NCBI GenBank assembly: GCA_900316455.1
Contig: ONCX01000002.1
Location: 37,270 to 101,269 of the forward strand
From: an uncultured Eubacteriales bacterium
GTDB lineage: Bacteria > Bacillota > Clostridia > Oscillospirales > Acutalibacteraceae
Length of the DNA: 64,000 bases
Reading direction: 5' to 3'
The notes beneath the pieces are model-generated. The model did no database searches. It worked only from the letters and a program-made list of their open reading frames with translations, and had not been told where the DNA came from. Position 1 is the stretch's first letter. Every line of letters starts with the position of its first letter. A program made the translations under genes and the position numbers. Below are positions 26,830 through 35,590 of the stretch, piece by piece.

Positions 26830-27642
26830 TTATCTGTTCTGCATATTCTGCATAAGCTGCTCGCGGTATTTATCCGACATCTGCTTGTACTTGCTTTCTT
26901 TTTCAGGCTTTACCTCTTTGCCGATAAACTTTCTCGCGGATTTCCATGATTTCTTCAGACCGTCGGAAAGAAGCGTTTCAACATATTCTATACGTTCCTG
27001 CCCCGTGATGCTGTTTAGAATTGTCATGGTGATTATGCTTTTTACGTCCATATCGCCTGAATCGTACATCTTATTGAGAAAAGCGAAGAACTGCTCCGCT
27101 TGGGATTTTCTTGATTTGTCACTGAGCAGACGCGCAACAGCCGATACTACGACTTCCTCGCAGAATTTGTTCGGAAGAAGCATTTCAAAATATTCCTTAT
27201 GCATAAGAAGCGGTTCGCGGCATTCCGGAAGCACGCCTGGGATTCTGTTGACAAAATATACGGCAGAGGATTCGTCGCTGTCGCGCTCCTTCTTACTCAG
27301 CTTTCTTGAGGCTTCAGGTATAATGCTGACAGGAGCCGGACCGCCTATTGTCTCGGAAAATTCGTTTGCGACCGAAACCGCCTCGCGGGTATCGGAGGCG
27401 TTGTCTCCCGTTGGGTCAAAAAAGTAGCTCTGGAGTTCGGTATAATCTCCATCGGAGCAGTTAAAGTCGCCTTTGAAAAGGAAAAATCTCTTCGAGTCCG
27501 GCGAATAGACGATTTTGGCGTTGATTTTTCCGTCGGTCAGAACGGCAATTTCCTGATTTCCCTTGGTTTCAGCAGATGCAACCGCAAAGTCCTTGTTGTT
27601 TTCAATAAATCTCGATATAGCCGAATCAAAAAATATGCTCAT
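26830..27642 (-). CDS. hypothetical protein (270 aa)
   Basis: A soluble protein without signal peptide or membrane helices. The N-terminal ~90 residues are beta-rich (strands around EIAVLTDGKINAKIVYSP). The C-terminal ~150 are helical and end in a Lys/Gln/Met-rich tail. The start is an ATG following CGGAGGAAATATTTGA. It precedes the DUF4173-type gene by 55 nt on the same strand, which suggests a partner role. I recognise no family. Confidence 0.7.
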   Translation of the reverse strand: MSIFFDSAISRFIENNKDFAVASAETKGNQEIAVLTDGKINAKIVYSPDSKRFFLFKGDFNCSDGDYTELQSYFFDPTGDNASDTREAVSVANEFSETIGGPAPVSIIPEASRKLSKKERDSDESSAVYFVNRIPGVLPECREPLLMHKEYFEMLLPNKFCEEVVVSAVARLLSDKSRKSQAEQFFAFLNKMYDSGDMDVKSIITMTILNSITGQERIEYVETLLSDGLKKSWKSARKFIGKEVKPEKESKYKQMSDKYREQLMQNMQNR

Positions 27643-27824
27643 TTCAAATATTTCCTCCGTTTTTTTGTTTATATGCTTTGAGTATAATACATGATTGTAC
27701 GCTTGTCAATAAAAATTTGCTGTTTTTCAATAAATTAACAAAACCGTAATATCAATTCATACTTATACAAAATAATTATAACATATCCGCGGCGAATAAT
27801 CAATTAATTATTTGACTTTAACGC

Positions 27825-27863
27825 AAAAATATCGGGAAGAACAAATCTCCCCGATATTTTTGA
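27825..27863 (-). terminator. terminator after the pullulanase gene
   Basis: AAAAATATCGGG and CCCGATATTTTT form a 12-bp perfect stem with a T run on the minus strand, 25 nt past the pullulanase stop. Confidence 0.88.
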
Positions 27864-27887
27864 AATAATAAGAATTTATTCTGAAAA

Positions 27888-29843
27888 TTACTTTTTCACA
27901 GCGGCGATCATTGAGATACCGTCTATCCAGATTCTTCCGCTCACGGTGTCGAGAACATCCGTGCCGGCGTTTTTGCCGTCGATGAAGATTTCCCATTCGC
28001 CCTCCGGCAGAATTACCTTCTCATTGGTACGGTTTGCGTTGTAAACGATCAGCAGATCCTTATTGTCGCCCGTCTTGCAGGCGGAAATTTTAAACGCCAC
28101 CATGTTCTTTTCCGAGCATTTGAGGAATTCAAGATTGTCGCGCACCTGCGAGGCTTCTGTGAATCTCAGGGATTTATGAGCCTTGCGGAAGGCGATGAGT
28201 CCCTTGTAATATTTGAACACGTCTATGTATTCGGATTTGCGGTTCCAGTCGATGTTGTTCACCTTGTCGGGGGAACGGAAGCTGTTCTCGTCAAATTCGC
28301 CCGTATCCTCATTGTACTTGGTACGCAGGAAGTCCTGTCCGAACTGAATGAACGGGATTCCCTGTGCCGTGAATATAATGCCTGCGGCGAGCTTATCCAT
28401 CTTTATACGCGTGAATTCGGTGTCAACGGGATTTGATGTGGCAAGTTTATCCCATATTGTGAGGTTGTCGTGAGCCTCCACATAGTTTACAGCCTGAGAG
28501 GGATTGAGCGCCCAGCACTCGTCGGAGTAATTGACCTTGCTCATGTCTATGCCGGGATAGTCTATGCAGCCGACAAGACCGAATTTGATTGTTTCCTCAA
28601 AATTCTGCGCTCCGCTTACAAAGCCCCTTTCCTTCAGATCAAAGACGTGACCCTTTACGCCGTCGCGGATATCGACGCTGAACGCGCCGACTCCCGGGAA
28701 CTGCTTCGCGTTGCATTTCAGTGCGCGAAGCTCGTCCGGAATGCCGCATTCGCCGCCTGTCCAGCCCTCGCCGTAGACAATTATGGTCGGGTCTATCTTG
28801 TTAAGCTCTTCGCGTATCTCATTCATTGTCACTATGTCGTGAATGCCCATGAGGTCAAAGCGGAAGCCGTCGAGCATGTATTCAGTCGCCCAGTAGACGA
28901 CAGAATCTACTATATATTTGCGGCACATCGGACGGTCGGACGCAGTTTCGTTAGAGCAGGCGGAACCGTCGTAGAATGTGTCGTCCTCGCGGGTGCGGTG
29001 ATAGAAATGCGGCACAGTCATATTCAGATAGCTTTGCTCGCCGAACATGGTGTGATTGTATACAACGTCCATAATTACGCGTATGCCGTTTTTGTGCAGC
29101 GCCTTTACCATCTGCTTGTATTCGTTGATTCTCACGGCTCCGTCGTACGCGTTGGTGGAGTAGGAGCCTTCGGGCGCGTTGTAATTGAGCGGGTCGTAGC
29201 CCCAGTTGAACTGCGGCTTGTCAAGCTTTGTCTCGTCAACGGTGTAGTAGTCATAGGAGGGAAGGAGCTGTACGTGAGTTATTCCAAGCTCCTTGAGGTG
29301 GTCTGTGAGAATTTTGGTTCCGTCCTTGAGCGTCTTGCCGGTCTCGGTGAAGGCGAGGAATTTGCCTGGGAAGCTGCTCATTGCGCTGTAGTGATTGGAA
29401 AAATCCCTGACGTGAGTTTCATACACAACTGCGTCGGTCGGCTTGCATCTGCCGAATTCCGGACGCGGAGTCTCGCGGAAGCCCTCGGGATCGGTTGCCT
29501 TGAGGTCTATAACCATGCCGCGCAGACCGTTCGCGCCGACTGCCTTTGCGTAGGGATCGACGACTTCGTTGGTTCTGCCGTCAACAGTGACATAGTATGT
29601 ATAGAAAATACCGTTCTGATCGCCTTCCATAACGTGTACCCATGTGCCGTTTTCCGCCTTTTTCATTTCTATGCTGTCGAGCCTGCTGTCGTGGAGGCAC
29701 TCGCGGAATATGTTGAGCACCACTTTAGACGCTGTAGGCGCCCAAAGGCGGAATGTAGTGCGTTTGGGTGTGTAAAGCGCGCCAAGAGAGCCGCTGTAAT
29801 AGTATTTCTTTGTGAATTCTTCGGTGTCAAAAATGTTTGCCAT
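27888..29843 (-). CDS. pulA: type I pullulanase
   Basis: A GH13_14 debranching enzyme that hydrolyses alpha-1,6 bonds of pullulan, glycogen and starch. An N-terminal CBM48-like domain (about 20-120, FRLWAPTAS) precedes the (beta/alpha)8 barrel. The pullulanase-specific FNWGYDP motif, VVYNHT, DGFRFDLMG (nucleophile Asp), VYGEGW (acid Glu) and VEAHDN (third Asp) are all present. The C-terminal beta domain ends at residue 651, a usual length. No signal peptide is seen, so it acts inside the cell, probably on glycogen or imported dextrins. The start follows AAAGGCAGGTTG. An extended -10 promoter lies 70 nt upstream. Confidence 0.93.
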   Translation of the reverse strand: MANIFDTEEFTKKYYYSGSLGALYTPKRTTFRLWAPTASKVVLNIFRECLHDSRLDSIEMKKAENGTWVHVMEGDQNGIFYTYYVTVDGRTNEVVDPYAKAVGANGLRGMVIDLKATDPEGFRETPRPEFGRCKPTDAVVYETHVRDFSNHYSAMSSFPGKFLAFTETGKTLKDGTKILTDHLKELGITHVQLLPSYDYYTVDETKLDKPQFNWGYDPLNYNAPEGSYSTNAYDGAVRINEYKQMVKALHKNGIRVIMDVVYNHTMFGEQSYLNMTVPHFYHRTREDDTFYDGSACSNETASDRPMCRKYIVDSVVYWATEYMLDGFRFDLMGIHDIVTMNEIREELNKIDPTIIVYGEGWTGGECGIPDELRALKCNAKQFPGVGAFSVDIRDGVKGHVFDLKERGFVSGAQNFEETIKFGLVGCIDYPGIDMSKVNYSDECWALNPSQAVNYVEAHDNLTIWDKLATSNPVDTEFTRIKMDKLAAGIIFTAQGIPFIQFGQDFLRTKYNEDTGEFDENSFRSPDKVNNIDWNRKSEYIDVFKYYKGLIAFRKAHKSLRFTEASQVRDNLEFLKCSEKNMVAFKISACKTGDNKDLLIVYNANRTNEKVILPEGEWEIFIDGKNAGTDVLDTVSGRIWIDGISMIAAVKK

Positions 29844-29912
29844 TTTTAAAACAACCTGCCTTTCAATATAATTATGTTTCCAATATCACATTCAATCACT
29901 GTCAATGAAGCT

Positions 29913-29921
29913 ATTATAGCA
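29913..29921 (-). promoter_or_regulatory. extended -10 promoter of pulA
   Basis: On the minus strand TGCTATAAT. The -35 region (TGGAAA) is weak. The MITE ends 37 nt further upstream. Confidence 0.6.
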
Positions 29922-29957
29922 TATGCCACCGGCTTTTTCCATATTTTTAACAATTTT

Positions 29958-30102
29958 GTAACTATTCAGTCCCCCCTGAAAGTCACAATAATCTTGTTGT
30001 TTTTCAGAGATTTTATGCAGAATATTGATTTATAATCATTATATTTTCTGTGTGTGATTTATAGCGTATTCCTGAAAAACGGGAGGGGGACTGAATAGTT
30101 AC
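29958..30102. mobile_element. 145-bp MITE with perfect terminal inverted repeats and 8-bp target duplication
   Basis: The ends GTAACTATTCAGTCCCCC (29958-29975) and its exact complement (30085-30102) are 18-bp perfect inverted repeats. Both sides carry the direct repeat ACAATTTT (29950-29957 and 30103-30110), an 8-bp target-site duplication. The interior is AT-rich and non-coding, so movement would need a transposase elsewhere. An 8-bp duplication fits the IS66 group; that assignment is inference. It is inserted between the MecA-like gene and the pulA promoter. The rest of the spacer 29844-30205 is AT-rich without genes. Confidence 0.9.
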
Positions 30103-30205
30103 ACAATTTTTTAATCTTTATTAATCCAAATATTGTGACGAATTATGTAAAATATTTTTATGAATTATATATAGCTTAATTCATTATCCTGCTCTGAAAT
30201 CTTAT

Positions 30206-30655
30206 TTATTCGGAATATTCATTCAGCATTGAGAATCCGCATTCGGGAATTTCTGCGTTTGCGGGTATATATATTTTGTACTTTTCACCGCAAACGGTTA
30301 TATCGAGCTTTGATAAATCGCATTGCGTCATTTTTCGCAGTCCGCTTATGGCATCGAGCATATCGTCCGCATCGCTGAATACAAATAGTCTTCCGCTCGG
30401 AGCGCCGGTGAATTGTATGAAGAAATTGAAGCCGCCGTTTTTGATGGGACGGCAGATTACTGTAACGTAATGTCCGTCGCGGCGAATTCCCCATACTTCA
30501 CGCAGCAGGTCGAATGTCCCCATAAGAAGCAGCCGTGTACTTTTGCTGCGAAGCGTCAGGCTGCCGGCATTCAGTCCCATTTCTGATAATTCACCCTCCG
30601 AGAATCTCACAAGCACCGATATGCAGGGATTTCCTGACAGTATTTTTATTATCAT
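30206..30655 (-). CDS. MecA-like ClpC adaptor protein, divergent
   Basis: The N-terminal part (VLVRFSEGELSEMGL) matches the first strand and helix of MecA adaptors, and the C-terminal part (LFVFSDADDMLDAISGL ... YKIYIPA ... LNEYSE) matches the MecA ClpC-binding domain, which typically reads F-x-x-F-D-D. MecA proteins hand substrates to the ClpCP protease. It is shorter than Bacillus MecA (149 versus about 218 aa) and lacks the long acidic linker. I start at ATG 30655; the TTG at 30673 has no clear ribosome-binding site. The substrate is unknown. Confidence 0.65.
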   Translation of the reverse strand: MIIKILSGNPCISVLVRFSEGELSEMGLNAGSLTLRSKSTRLLLMGTFDLLREVWGIRRDGHYVTVICRPIKNGGFNFFIQFTGAPSGRLFVFSDADDMLDAISGLRKMTQCDLSKLDITVCGEKYKIYIPANAEIPECGFSMLNEYSE

Positions 30656-30764
30656 CTCTTGACTTACCCCCAAAGCGGTATTATTATATTAATGTAATAA
30701 AAAAATGTATGAAATTATTAAACCACCCTTTACACAAAATATTCAAGAGGTGAATAATGGTTTA

Positions 30765-32057
30765 ATGGTAAAAGGCATCAATATATTCAACACCGGCAGA
30801 CACGTGGATCTGGAACAGCACAAGGAGCCTGCATTTTCCGCTCCGCTCTGTTCAGTGCCTATCAGGGAATGTGTGTATGTTCCGCTTTATGACCCTCTGG
30901 GAGGCAATATGTATCCTATACCCCGCAAGGGCGACCGCTGCGCCAGATTTTCCCCGCTTGCCAGAACAAAAACACCCTCCAACGAATTTGGTCCATCGTG
31001 GATAATGTCGCCGGTTTCGGGATATGTGGAGGATATCGTCGCCATGGAGCACGGGATCCTCGGCAGGATATTCTGCGCGGTCATACGTCCGGACAACTCC
31101 GTGCCGCCGCTGCCCACCGTTCAGCACAGTCTCAGTACAATGACAATCGACGGCGTTCTGCGGACTATTCATCAGGCGGGAATAATTGACGAATTTGACG
31201 GCGAGGCGCTTATTTCAAAGATACTCCGCGCAAGGGAGAATAAAATAAGGGAGATTGCCGCGATAGCTCTCGACGACAGTCCATATATCAGCAGCGCGCT
31301 AAAGACTGTGTGCGAATTTGCCGCGGACGTGACCGACGGAATTACCGTTGTTCTCAAGGCAATCGACGGCGGCAGCGCGAAGTTGGCGGTATTCGACTGC
31401 GATGAGGTTCACGCCCGTCCGGATTCGGACAGGTTCGGATTTGTCAAGCCTGTGCGTATGAGCGGAGGCTTTCCGCTGATTTCAAAGTTCAAGCGGCAGT
31501 ATTATCCAAACGGAGATTTTCTTCCGATAGGCGTGCAGGCGCTTCGCGCCGCCGCAAACGCGCTCATTCGCGGAATTCCTCAGACCAACGGTATTGTGAC
31601 GGTTTCGGGCGACTGCATAAAGCACCCATGCAACGCCATGATTGTCAACGGCACTCCGCTTGAGGACGTGCTTCGCTTTGTCGGCGTGAACAAAGTGCCG
31701 AATTTTGTGATATTCGGCGATACGATGAACGGCGTTGCCGTCACGGACATGCAGATTCCCGTACCGGCGGGAACACGTGCAATTACTGTAATGCATTCGC
31801 TCAGTTATCAGGAAAAAACCGCCTGCACCCGCTGCGGCAAGTGCGTCACGGTCTGTCCGATGGGTCTTCCGGTATATCTTGCAATGCGTTATTACGAGAA
31901 CGGCGACGTCGGTCAGGCTGCCTCGTTCGGCGCGGAACAATGCTCCGGCTGCGGCGCGTGCAGCGCGGTCTGTCCTTCCGGAATAGAAACCGCTGATATA
32001 ATGCGGGGTTTGAAAAAATACAAACGCTCGTTAAATAATAACACCGGCAAAATCTGA
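30765..32057 (+). CDS. RnfC-like 2x[4Fe-4S] protein
   Basis: 430 residues. The N-terminal segment with GGNMYPIPRKGD and SPVSGYVEDI resembles the RnfC barrel-sandwich domain. The middle is NADH-dehydrogenase-51K-like or SLBB-like (ALRAAANALIRGIPQTNGIVTVSGDCIKHP falls in the nucleotide/flavin region). The C-terminus has two cluster motifs, CTRCGKCVTVCPMG and CSGCGACSAVCPSG, each binding [4Fe-4S]. Alone it could pass electrons to a partner. I start at ATG 30765, 11 nt after AGAGGTGA. It is the first gene of a four-gene operon; the next starts 20 nt downstream. The nearest other Rnf-like gene is RnfA-like at 5.9 kb. Confidence 0.78.
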   Translation: MVKGINIFNTGRHVDLEQHKEPAFSAPLCSVPIRECVYVPLYDPLGGNMYPIPRKGDRCARFSPLARTKTPSNEFGPSWIMSPVSGYVEDIVAMEHGILGRIFCAVIRPDNSVPPLPTVQHSLSTMTIDGVLRTIHQAGIIDEFDGEALISKILRARENKIREIAAIALDDSPYISSALKTVCEFAADVTDGITVVLKAIDGGSAKLAVFDCDEVHARPDSDRFGFVKPVRMSGGFPLISKFKRQYYPNGDFLPIGVQALRAAANALIRGIPQTNGIVTVSGDCIKHPCNAMIVNGTPLEDVLRFVGVNKVPNFVIFGDTMNGVAVTDMQIPVPAGTRAITVMHSLSYQEKTACTRCGKCVTVCPMGLPVYLAMRYYENGDVGQAASFGAEQCSGCGACSAVCPSGIETADIMRGLKKYKRSLNNNTGKI

Positions 32058-32077
32058 TTTCCGTAAGTAGGGAGATT

Positions 32078-33970
32078 ATGGGTTTGAGAAGAAAAATATT
32101 GTGTTTAATAATACTAATTACCGCCGTATTTTCGCTGTATGCCGCCACTCCTGTTATTTCCGGCGCTCAGGTGTCGGCGGCCGCAAGCTACGGCAGCGCT
32201 ACTCTTGAAATATACGCCCGCAAGGTCGCTTCTGAAATAAACTGTGAGCGTGCGGCTGCCGGTCTTGAACCTGTGAGGTTCTGCGACAGCATTAACGAGG
32301 TCGCTCTGACCCGCGCAAGGGAATGCGCTTCTGAATTCGATCACATTCGCCCTGACGGGACTCTTTGCTTCACCGCGCTTGACGAGGCGAACGTACCGTA
32401 CTATACCGCCGGAGAGAATATTGCCTGCGGTCAGAACAGCCCCCAATCCGTTATGAGCGCGTGGATGAATTCGCAGGAGCACAGAGCCAATATTCTTTCG
32501 TCTGACTTTGAATATGTCGGCGTGGGCGTCTGCTACATCGGGGGAGTATATTACTGGACCCAGTTTTTTACGGGGGGACTGCCGGTCGAGGGGGAGGTCG
32601 TGCCGTTTATATCAAAACAGCCTAAGAATGTGAAAACTTCTGTGAGCAGCAACGTCAGATTTGAGGTAACCGTGAATGGCAGCGGTCTGAGTTATCAGTG
32701 GTATTACAAAAAGAAAGACGCGTCAGGCTGGAGCATATGGAAAAATCATACCACGGCGAATACCTCCGGCACAGCCAACGACAGCTGGAACGGTATGCAG
32801 GTGCAGTGCAGGATAACCGACAGCATGGGAATGACTCTTATTTCCGATCCGGCTGAAATTACAATTGTTGACGGTCCCGTGATAACCTCGCAGCCTAAAA
32901 ACATTTCAATATCTCCCGGCGCGGTGGCGACTTTTGAAATAGCTGCAACCGGAAAATCATTGAGTTATCAGTGGTATTTCAGGAAGGCTGACGCTTCAGG
33001 CTGGAGCAGGTGGAATTCCCACACATCGTCTGTAACTTCGGGTACTGTCAACGAGAGCTGGAACGGAATGCAGGTATTTTGCCGCGTCACTGATTCAAAC
33101 GGAATATCTGTGGATTCATTACCCGCTGCCGTAACGCTCAGACAGACCGTATTCATCACGTCGCAGCCCGCCGACGTCACTACGTCGTCTGGACTTGAAA
33201 CCAAATTTGAAATAAAGGCGAGCGGCAACGGTCTGAATTATCAGTGGTATTACAAAAAAGCCGGTTCGTCGAACTGGTCGATATGGAAAAATCACACGGA
33301 TCCGGTCTTAATCGTGTATGCCAACGATACGTGGAACGGAATGCGCGTATATTGCAGAGTGACCGATTCCACAGGCGCGTTTGTCAATTCGGACAGCGCC
33401 GTTGTGACGCTGGTTCAGAGGGTAAAGATAAAGCGCAATCCCGATGACGTATATACCGCTCCGGGCAGGTCGGTAAGCTTTACCGTGATAGCCTCTGGAA
33501 AGGATCTCATTTATCAGTGGTACTATAAAAAATCCGGTTCTTCCGACTGGCTTATCCTTAACAAATACACAAAACCGACGCTTACCCTGATGGCAAATGA
33601 CGACAGGAACGGAATGCAGGTGCGGTGCATGGTGACTGATTTCGGAGGCATGAGCGTTTATTCACTTCCGGCAAGTATAATATTTAACGACGGTATAGTT
33701 GTGAAATACGGCCCGTCGAATGTTGTTGCCAAGGCAGGACAAAAAATTGCGTTTTCCGCTGAGGCAACCGGAGAGGAACTAAGCTGCCAGTGGTATTATA
33801 AGAAATCGGGCGCGTCGGGCTGGTCGCTCTGGAAAGGACATGTTACGCCCAAAACATCGGCTGTTTCAAATGAGTCGTGGGACGGAATGAAGGTATTCTG
33901 CCTGTTTACGGACAAATACGGCGGAACGGCGTCGTCCGGCTGCGCGACGGTGTACATTGTAACCGAATGA
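32078..33970 (+). CDS. secreted CAP-domain protein with five Ig-like repeats
   Basis: 630 residues. A signal peptide (about 1-34) precedes a CAP/SCP domain (about 42-165) with GENIACG and HRANILSSDFEYVGVG. Then come five repeats of about 85-90 residues sharing YQWYYKK, a central Trp-x-x-Trp, N-x-SWNGMQV and C-R-V-T-D, the pattern of bacterial Ig-like surface domains. No LPXTG or anchor helix is seen, so it is probably released or held by interaction. AGGGAG is only 3 nt from ATG 32078 but 9 nt from TTG 32084, so the true start may be the TTG. It lies inside the RnfC-like/radical SAM/zinc-ribbon operon. A related Ig-repeat protein begins at 63032. Confidence 0.88.
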   Translation: MGLRRKILCLIILITAVFSLYAATPVISGAQVSAAASYGSATLEIYARKVASEINCERAAAGLEPVRFCDSINEVALTRARECASEFDHIRPDGTLCFTALDEANVPYYTAGENIACGQNSPQSVMSAWMNSQEHRANILSSDFEYVGVGVCYIGGVYYWTQFFTGGLPVEGEVVPFISKQPKNVKTSVSSNVRFEVTVNGSGLSYQWYYKKKDASGWSIWKNHTTANTSGTANDSWNGMQVQCRITDSMGMTLISDPAEITIVDGPVITSQPKNISISPGAVATFEIAATGKSLSYQWYFRKADASGWSRWNSHTSSVTSGTVNESWNGMQVFCRVTDSNGISVDSLPAAVTLRQTVFITSQPADVTTSSGLETKFEIKASGNGLNYQWYYKKAGSSNWSIWKNHTDPVLIVYANDTWNGMRVYCRVTDSTGAFVNSDSAVVTLVQRVKIKRNPDDVYTAPGRSVSFTVIASGKDLIYQWYYKKSGSSDWLILNKYTKPTLTLMANDDRNGMQVRCMVTDFGGMSVYSLPASIIFNDGIVVKYGPSNVVAKAGQKIAFSAEATGEELSCQWYYKKSGASGWSLWKGHVTPKTSAVSNESWDGMKVFCLFTDKYGGTASSGCATVYIVTE

Positions 33971-33986
33971 CAGGGCGGTGAGGCTT

Positions 33987-35081
33987 TTGAATGATGAGAA
34001 AAAGAATATAAAATTCCGTGAAATGCACAGGCTGGCTGAATACAGGGAGTATCTCAGAAAACACCCGCGGCTGACATACCTTTTTGTTGAGCTTACCGAC
34101 CGCTGCAACCTTGCGTGTATGCATTGCGGAAGCGGCTGCGGCGGAGGGGGACGCTTTATCGATACGGAGACGCTTCTGCGCGCTCTGAACGAGACTGCGG
34201 AGGATTTTGAGCCGCGCACGGTCATGATATGTCTGACAGGCGGCGAACCGCTTCTCCATCCGGATTTCTACGCTATTGCCGGAAGAATACGCTCGCTCGG
34301 CTTTCCGTGGGGAATTACGACCAACGGTACTCTTATTGACGTGGAATGTGCCGGAAAAATGGCGTCTTTGGGTCTTGAATCGGCTACGCTGAGCCTTGAC
34401 GGTCTTGAAAGAACACATGACTGGCTGAGACGTAAGGCTGGCAGCTTCCGGAAGGTTCTTAGCGCGGTTGAATGCCTGCATTCCGCGGGAATAAAGGTAC
34501 AGATAACCTCGGTTATTCACAGGAGGAATTATCACGAGCTTGAAGAGCTTTACAGGCTTATGTGCGATCTCAGAGTCGAGTCGTGGCGTGTGATAAATAT
34601 TGAGCCTATTGGCAGGGCGCTGCAGAATCAGGAGCTTTTGCTGTCCGACGGACAGCTTCGCGGGCTTCTCGGATTTATCAGGGAAAAGCGCTATTCGGTC
34701 GATACTCCGATGGACGTGTGTTTTGGATGTTCGCACTATCTTTCATACGAATATGAGCGCGAGCTTAGGGATAATTATTTTATCTGCGGCTCCGGAATTT
34801 ATGTCGGCAGCATTCTTTGCAACGGTGACATTTATTCGTGTCTGGATATTGAACGCCGTCCGGAGCTTATTCAGGGCAATATATCTCACGACAGGTTTTC
34901 AGACGTCTGGAGGAACGGATTCAAGGAATTTCGCGCCGACCGTTCGCTGCTCTGCGAGAAATGCAGCCGGTGCGGGGAGAGAGAATTCTGCGCGGGTGAT
35001 TCCACGCATACGTGGGATTTTGATAAAAACGAGCCGATGTTCTGCGTTATGTCGGCAATGCGAAAGGAGAATGTACAATGA
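33987..35081 (+). CDS. radical SAM/SPASM-domain enzyme
   Basis: 364 residues. The radical SAM cluster motif CNLACMHCGSGCG (CxxxCxxC) starts near residue 43, followed by LTGGEPLLHP and the GITTNGTLI and TLSLDGLERTHD strands of the barrel. The C-terminus has a SPASM domain (CGSG, ILCNGDIYSC, then CEKCSRCGEREFC and a final Cys) binding extra Fe-S clusters. Such enzymes usually modify peptides or proteins. GTG 33978 is possible, but TTG 33987 has GGTGA at better spacing. It begins 16 nt after the CAP-Ig gene and overlaps the zinc-ribbon gene by four bases (ATGA). The substrate is unknown; no precursor peptide gene is visible. Confidence 0.87.
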   Translation: MNDEKKNIKFREMHRLAEYREYLRKHPRLTYLFVELTDRCNLACMHCGSGCGGGGRFIDTETLLRALNETAEDFEPRTVMICLTGGEPLLHPDFYAIAGRIRSLGFPWGITTNGTLIDVECAGKMASLGLESATLSLDGLERTHDWLRRKAGSFRKVLSAVECLHSAGIKVQITSVIHRRNYHELEELYRLMCDLRVESWRVINIEPIGRALQNQELLLSDGQLRGLLGFIREKRYSVDTPMDVCFGCSHYLSYEYERELRDNYFICGSGIYVGSILCNGDIYSCLDIERRPELIQGNISHDRFSDVWRNGFKEFRADRSLLCEKCSRCGEREFCAGDSTHTWDFDKNEPMFCVMSAMRKENVQ

Positions 35082-35482
35082 AAGAAAGCAATCCCAAGGG
35101 AAGATGCCGTATCTGCGGCGCGGAGCTGCACTTCAAGGACGAAAAATGTCCTGAATGCGGCGCGGTAAACGACTGCTGGGTAAAGCCTGATCCGACCCGC
35201 TGCGGCAATTGCCACGCCATTGTCGCTGAGGGCGAGAAATACTGCCGCAATTGCGGAACCAAAGTCGGCGAGGGCGCTTTTGAGCCGTATCAGCAGATAA
35301 TGCAGTGCATTTACGGACCCATGCCGGTTCAAAGGACTCATGTGTGTAAATCCTGCGGCTACACATGGACAACCTGCCTTATGATAGACAATCAGAAGTA
35401 TTGTCCTGAGTGCGGCGGGGAGGCTCCATACGCTGAAGGGGCGGGAGTATTTGTGGGAGTTCCTTTTGATGATAAAAGCTAA
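35078..35482 (+). CDS. triple zinc-ribbon protein (134 aa)
   Basis: Six Cys pairs (CRICG, CPECG, CGNC, CRNCG, CKSCG, CPECGG) make three consecutive zinc ribbons with short spacers, covering almost the whole protein. It has no signal peptide and no membrane helix. It overlaps the radical SAM stop codon in ATGA, so it is translationally coupled and probably made in proportion with that enzyme. It may be a scaffold or nucleic-acid/protein-binding factor; the Cys residues also make it a conceivable substrate. Function unknown. A terminator follows 54 nt downstream. Confidence 0.8.
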   Translation: MKESNPKGRCRICGAELHFKDEKCPECGAVNDCWVKPDPTRCGNCHAIVAEGEKYCRNCGTKVGEGAFEPYQQIMQCIYGPMPVQRTHVCKSCGYTWTTCLMIDNQKYCPECGGEAPYAEGAGVFVGVPFDDKS

Positions 35483-35535
35483 GTAAGATGTCAGGAATAG
35501 TTATTTAAATATTTCTTCTCGTACAATATAAATTA

Positions 35536-35583
35536 AAAAAAATCCCCGACCTGAATTGGTAAAAAATCAGATCGGGGATTTGT
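35536..35583 (+). terminator. terminator of the radical SAM operon
   Basis: AAATCCCCGACCTGA pairs with TCAGATCGGGGATTT, with A and T tracts on both sides, so it can serve the convergent SH3 gene too. Confidence 0.85.
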
Positions 35584-35590
35584 TATTAAA

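Noticed and set aside
28470-29849. A 459-codon open frame on the plus strand
   Set aside because: It lies fully antisense to pulA, whose catalytic motifs are unmistakable; the frame is open only because of codon bias.
33906-34736. A 276-codon frame on the minus strand
   Set aside because: Antisense to the radical SAM gene, with basic low-quality composition.
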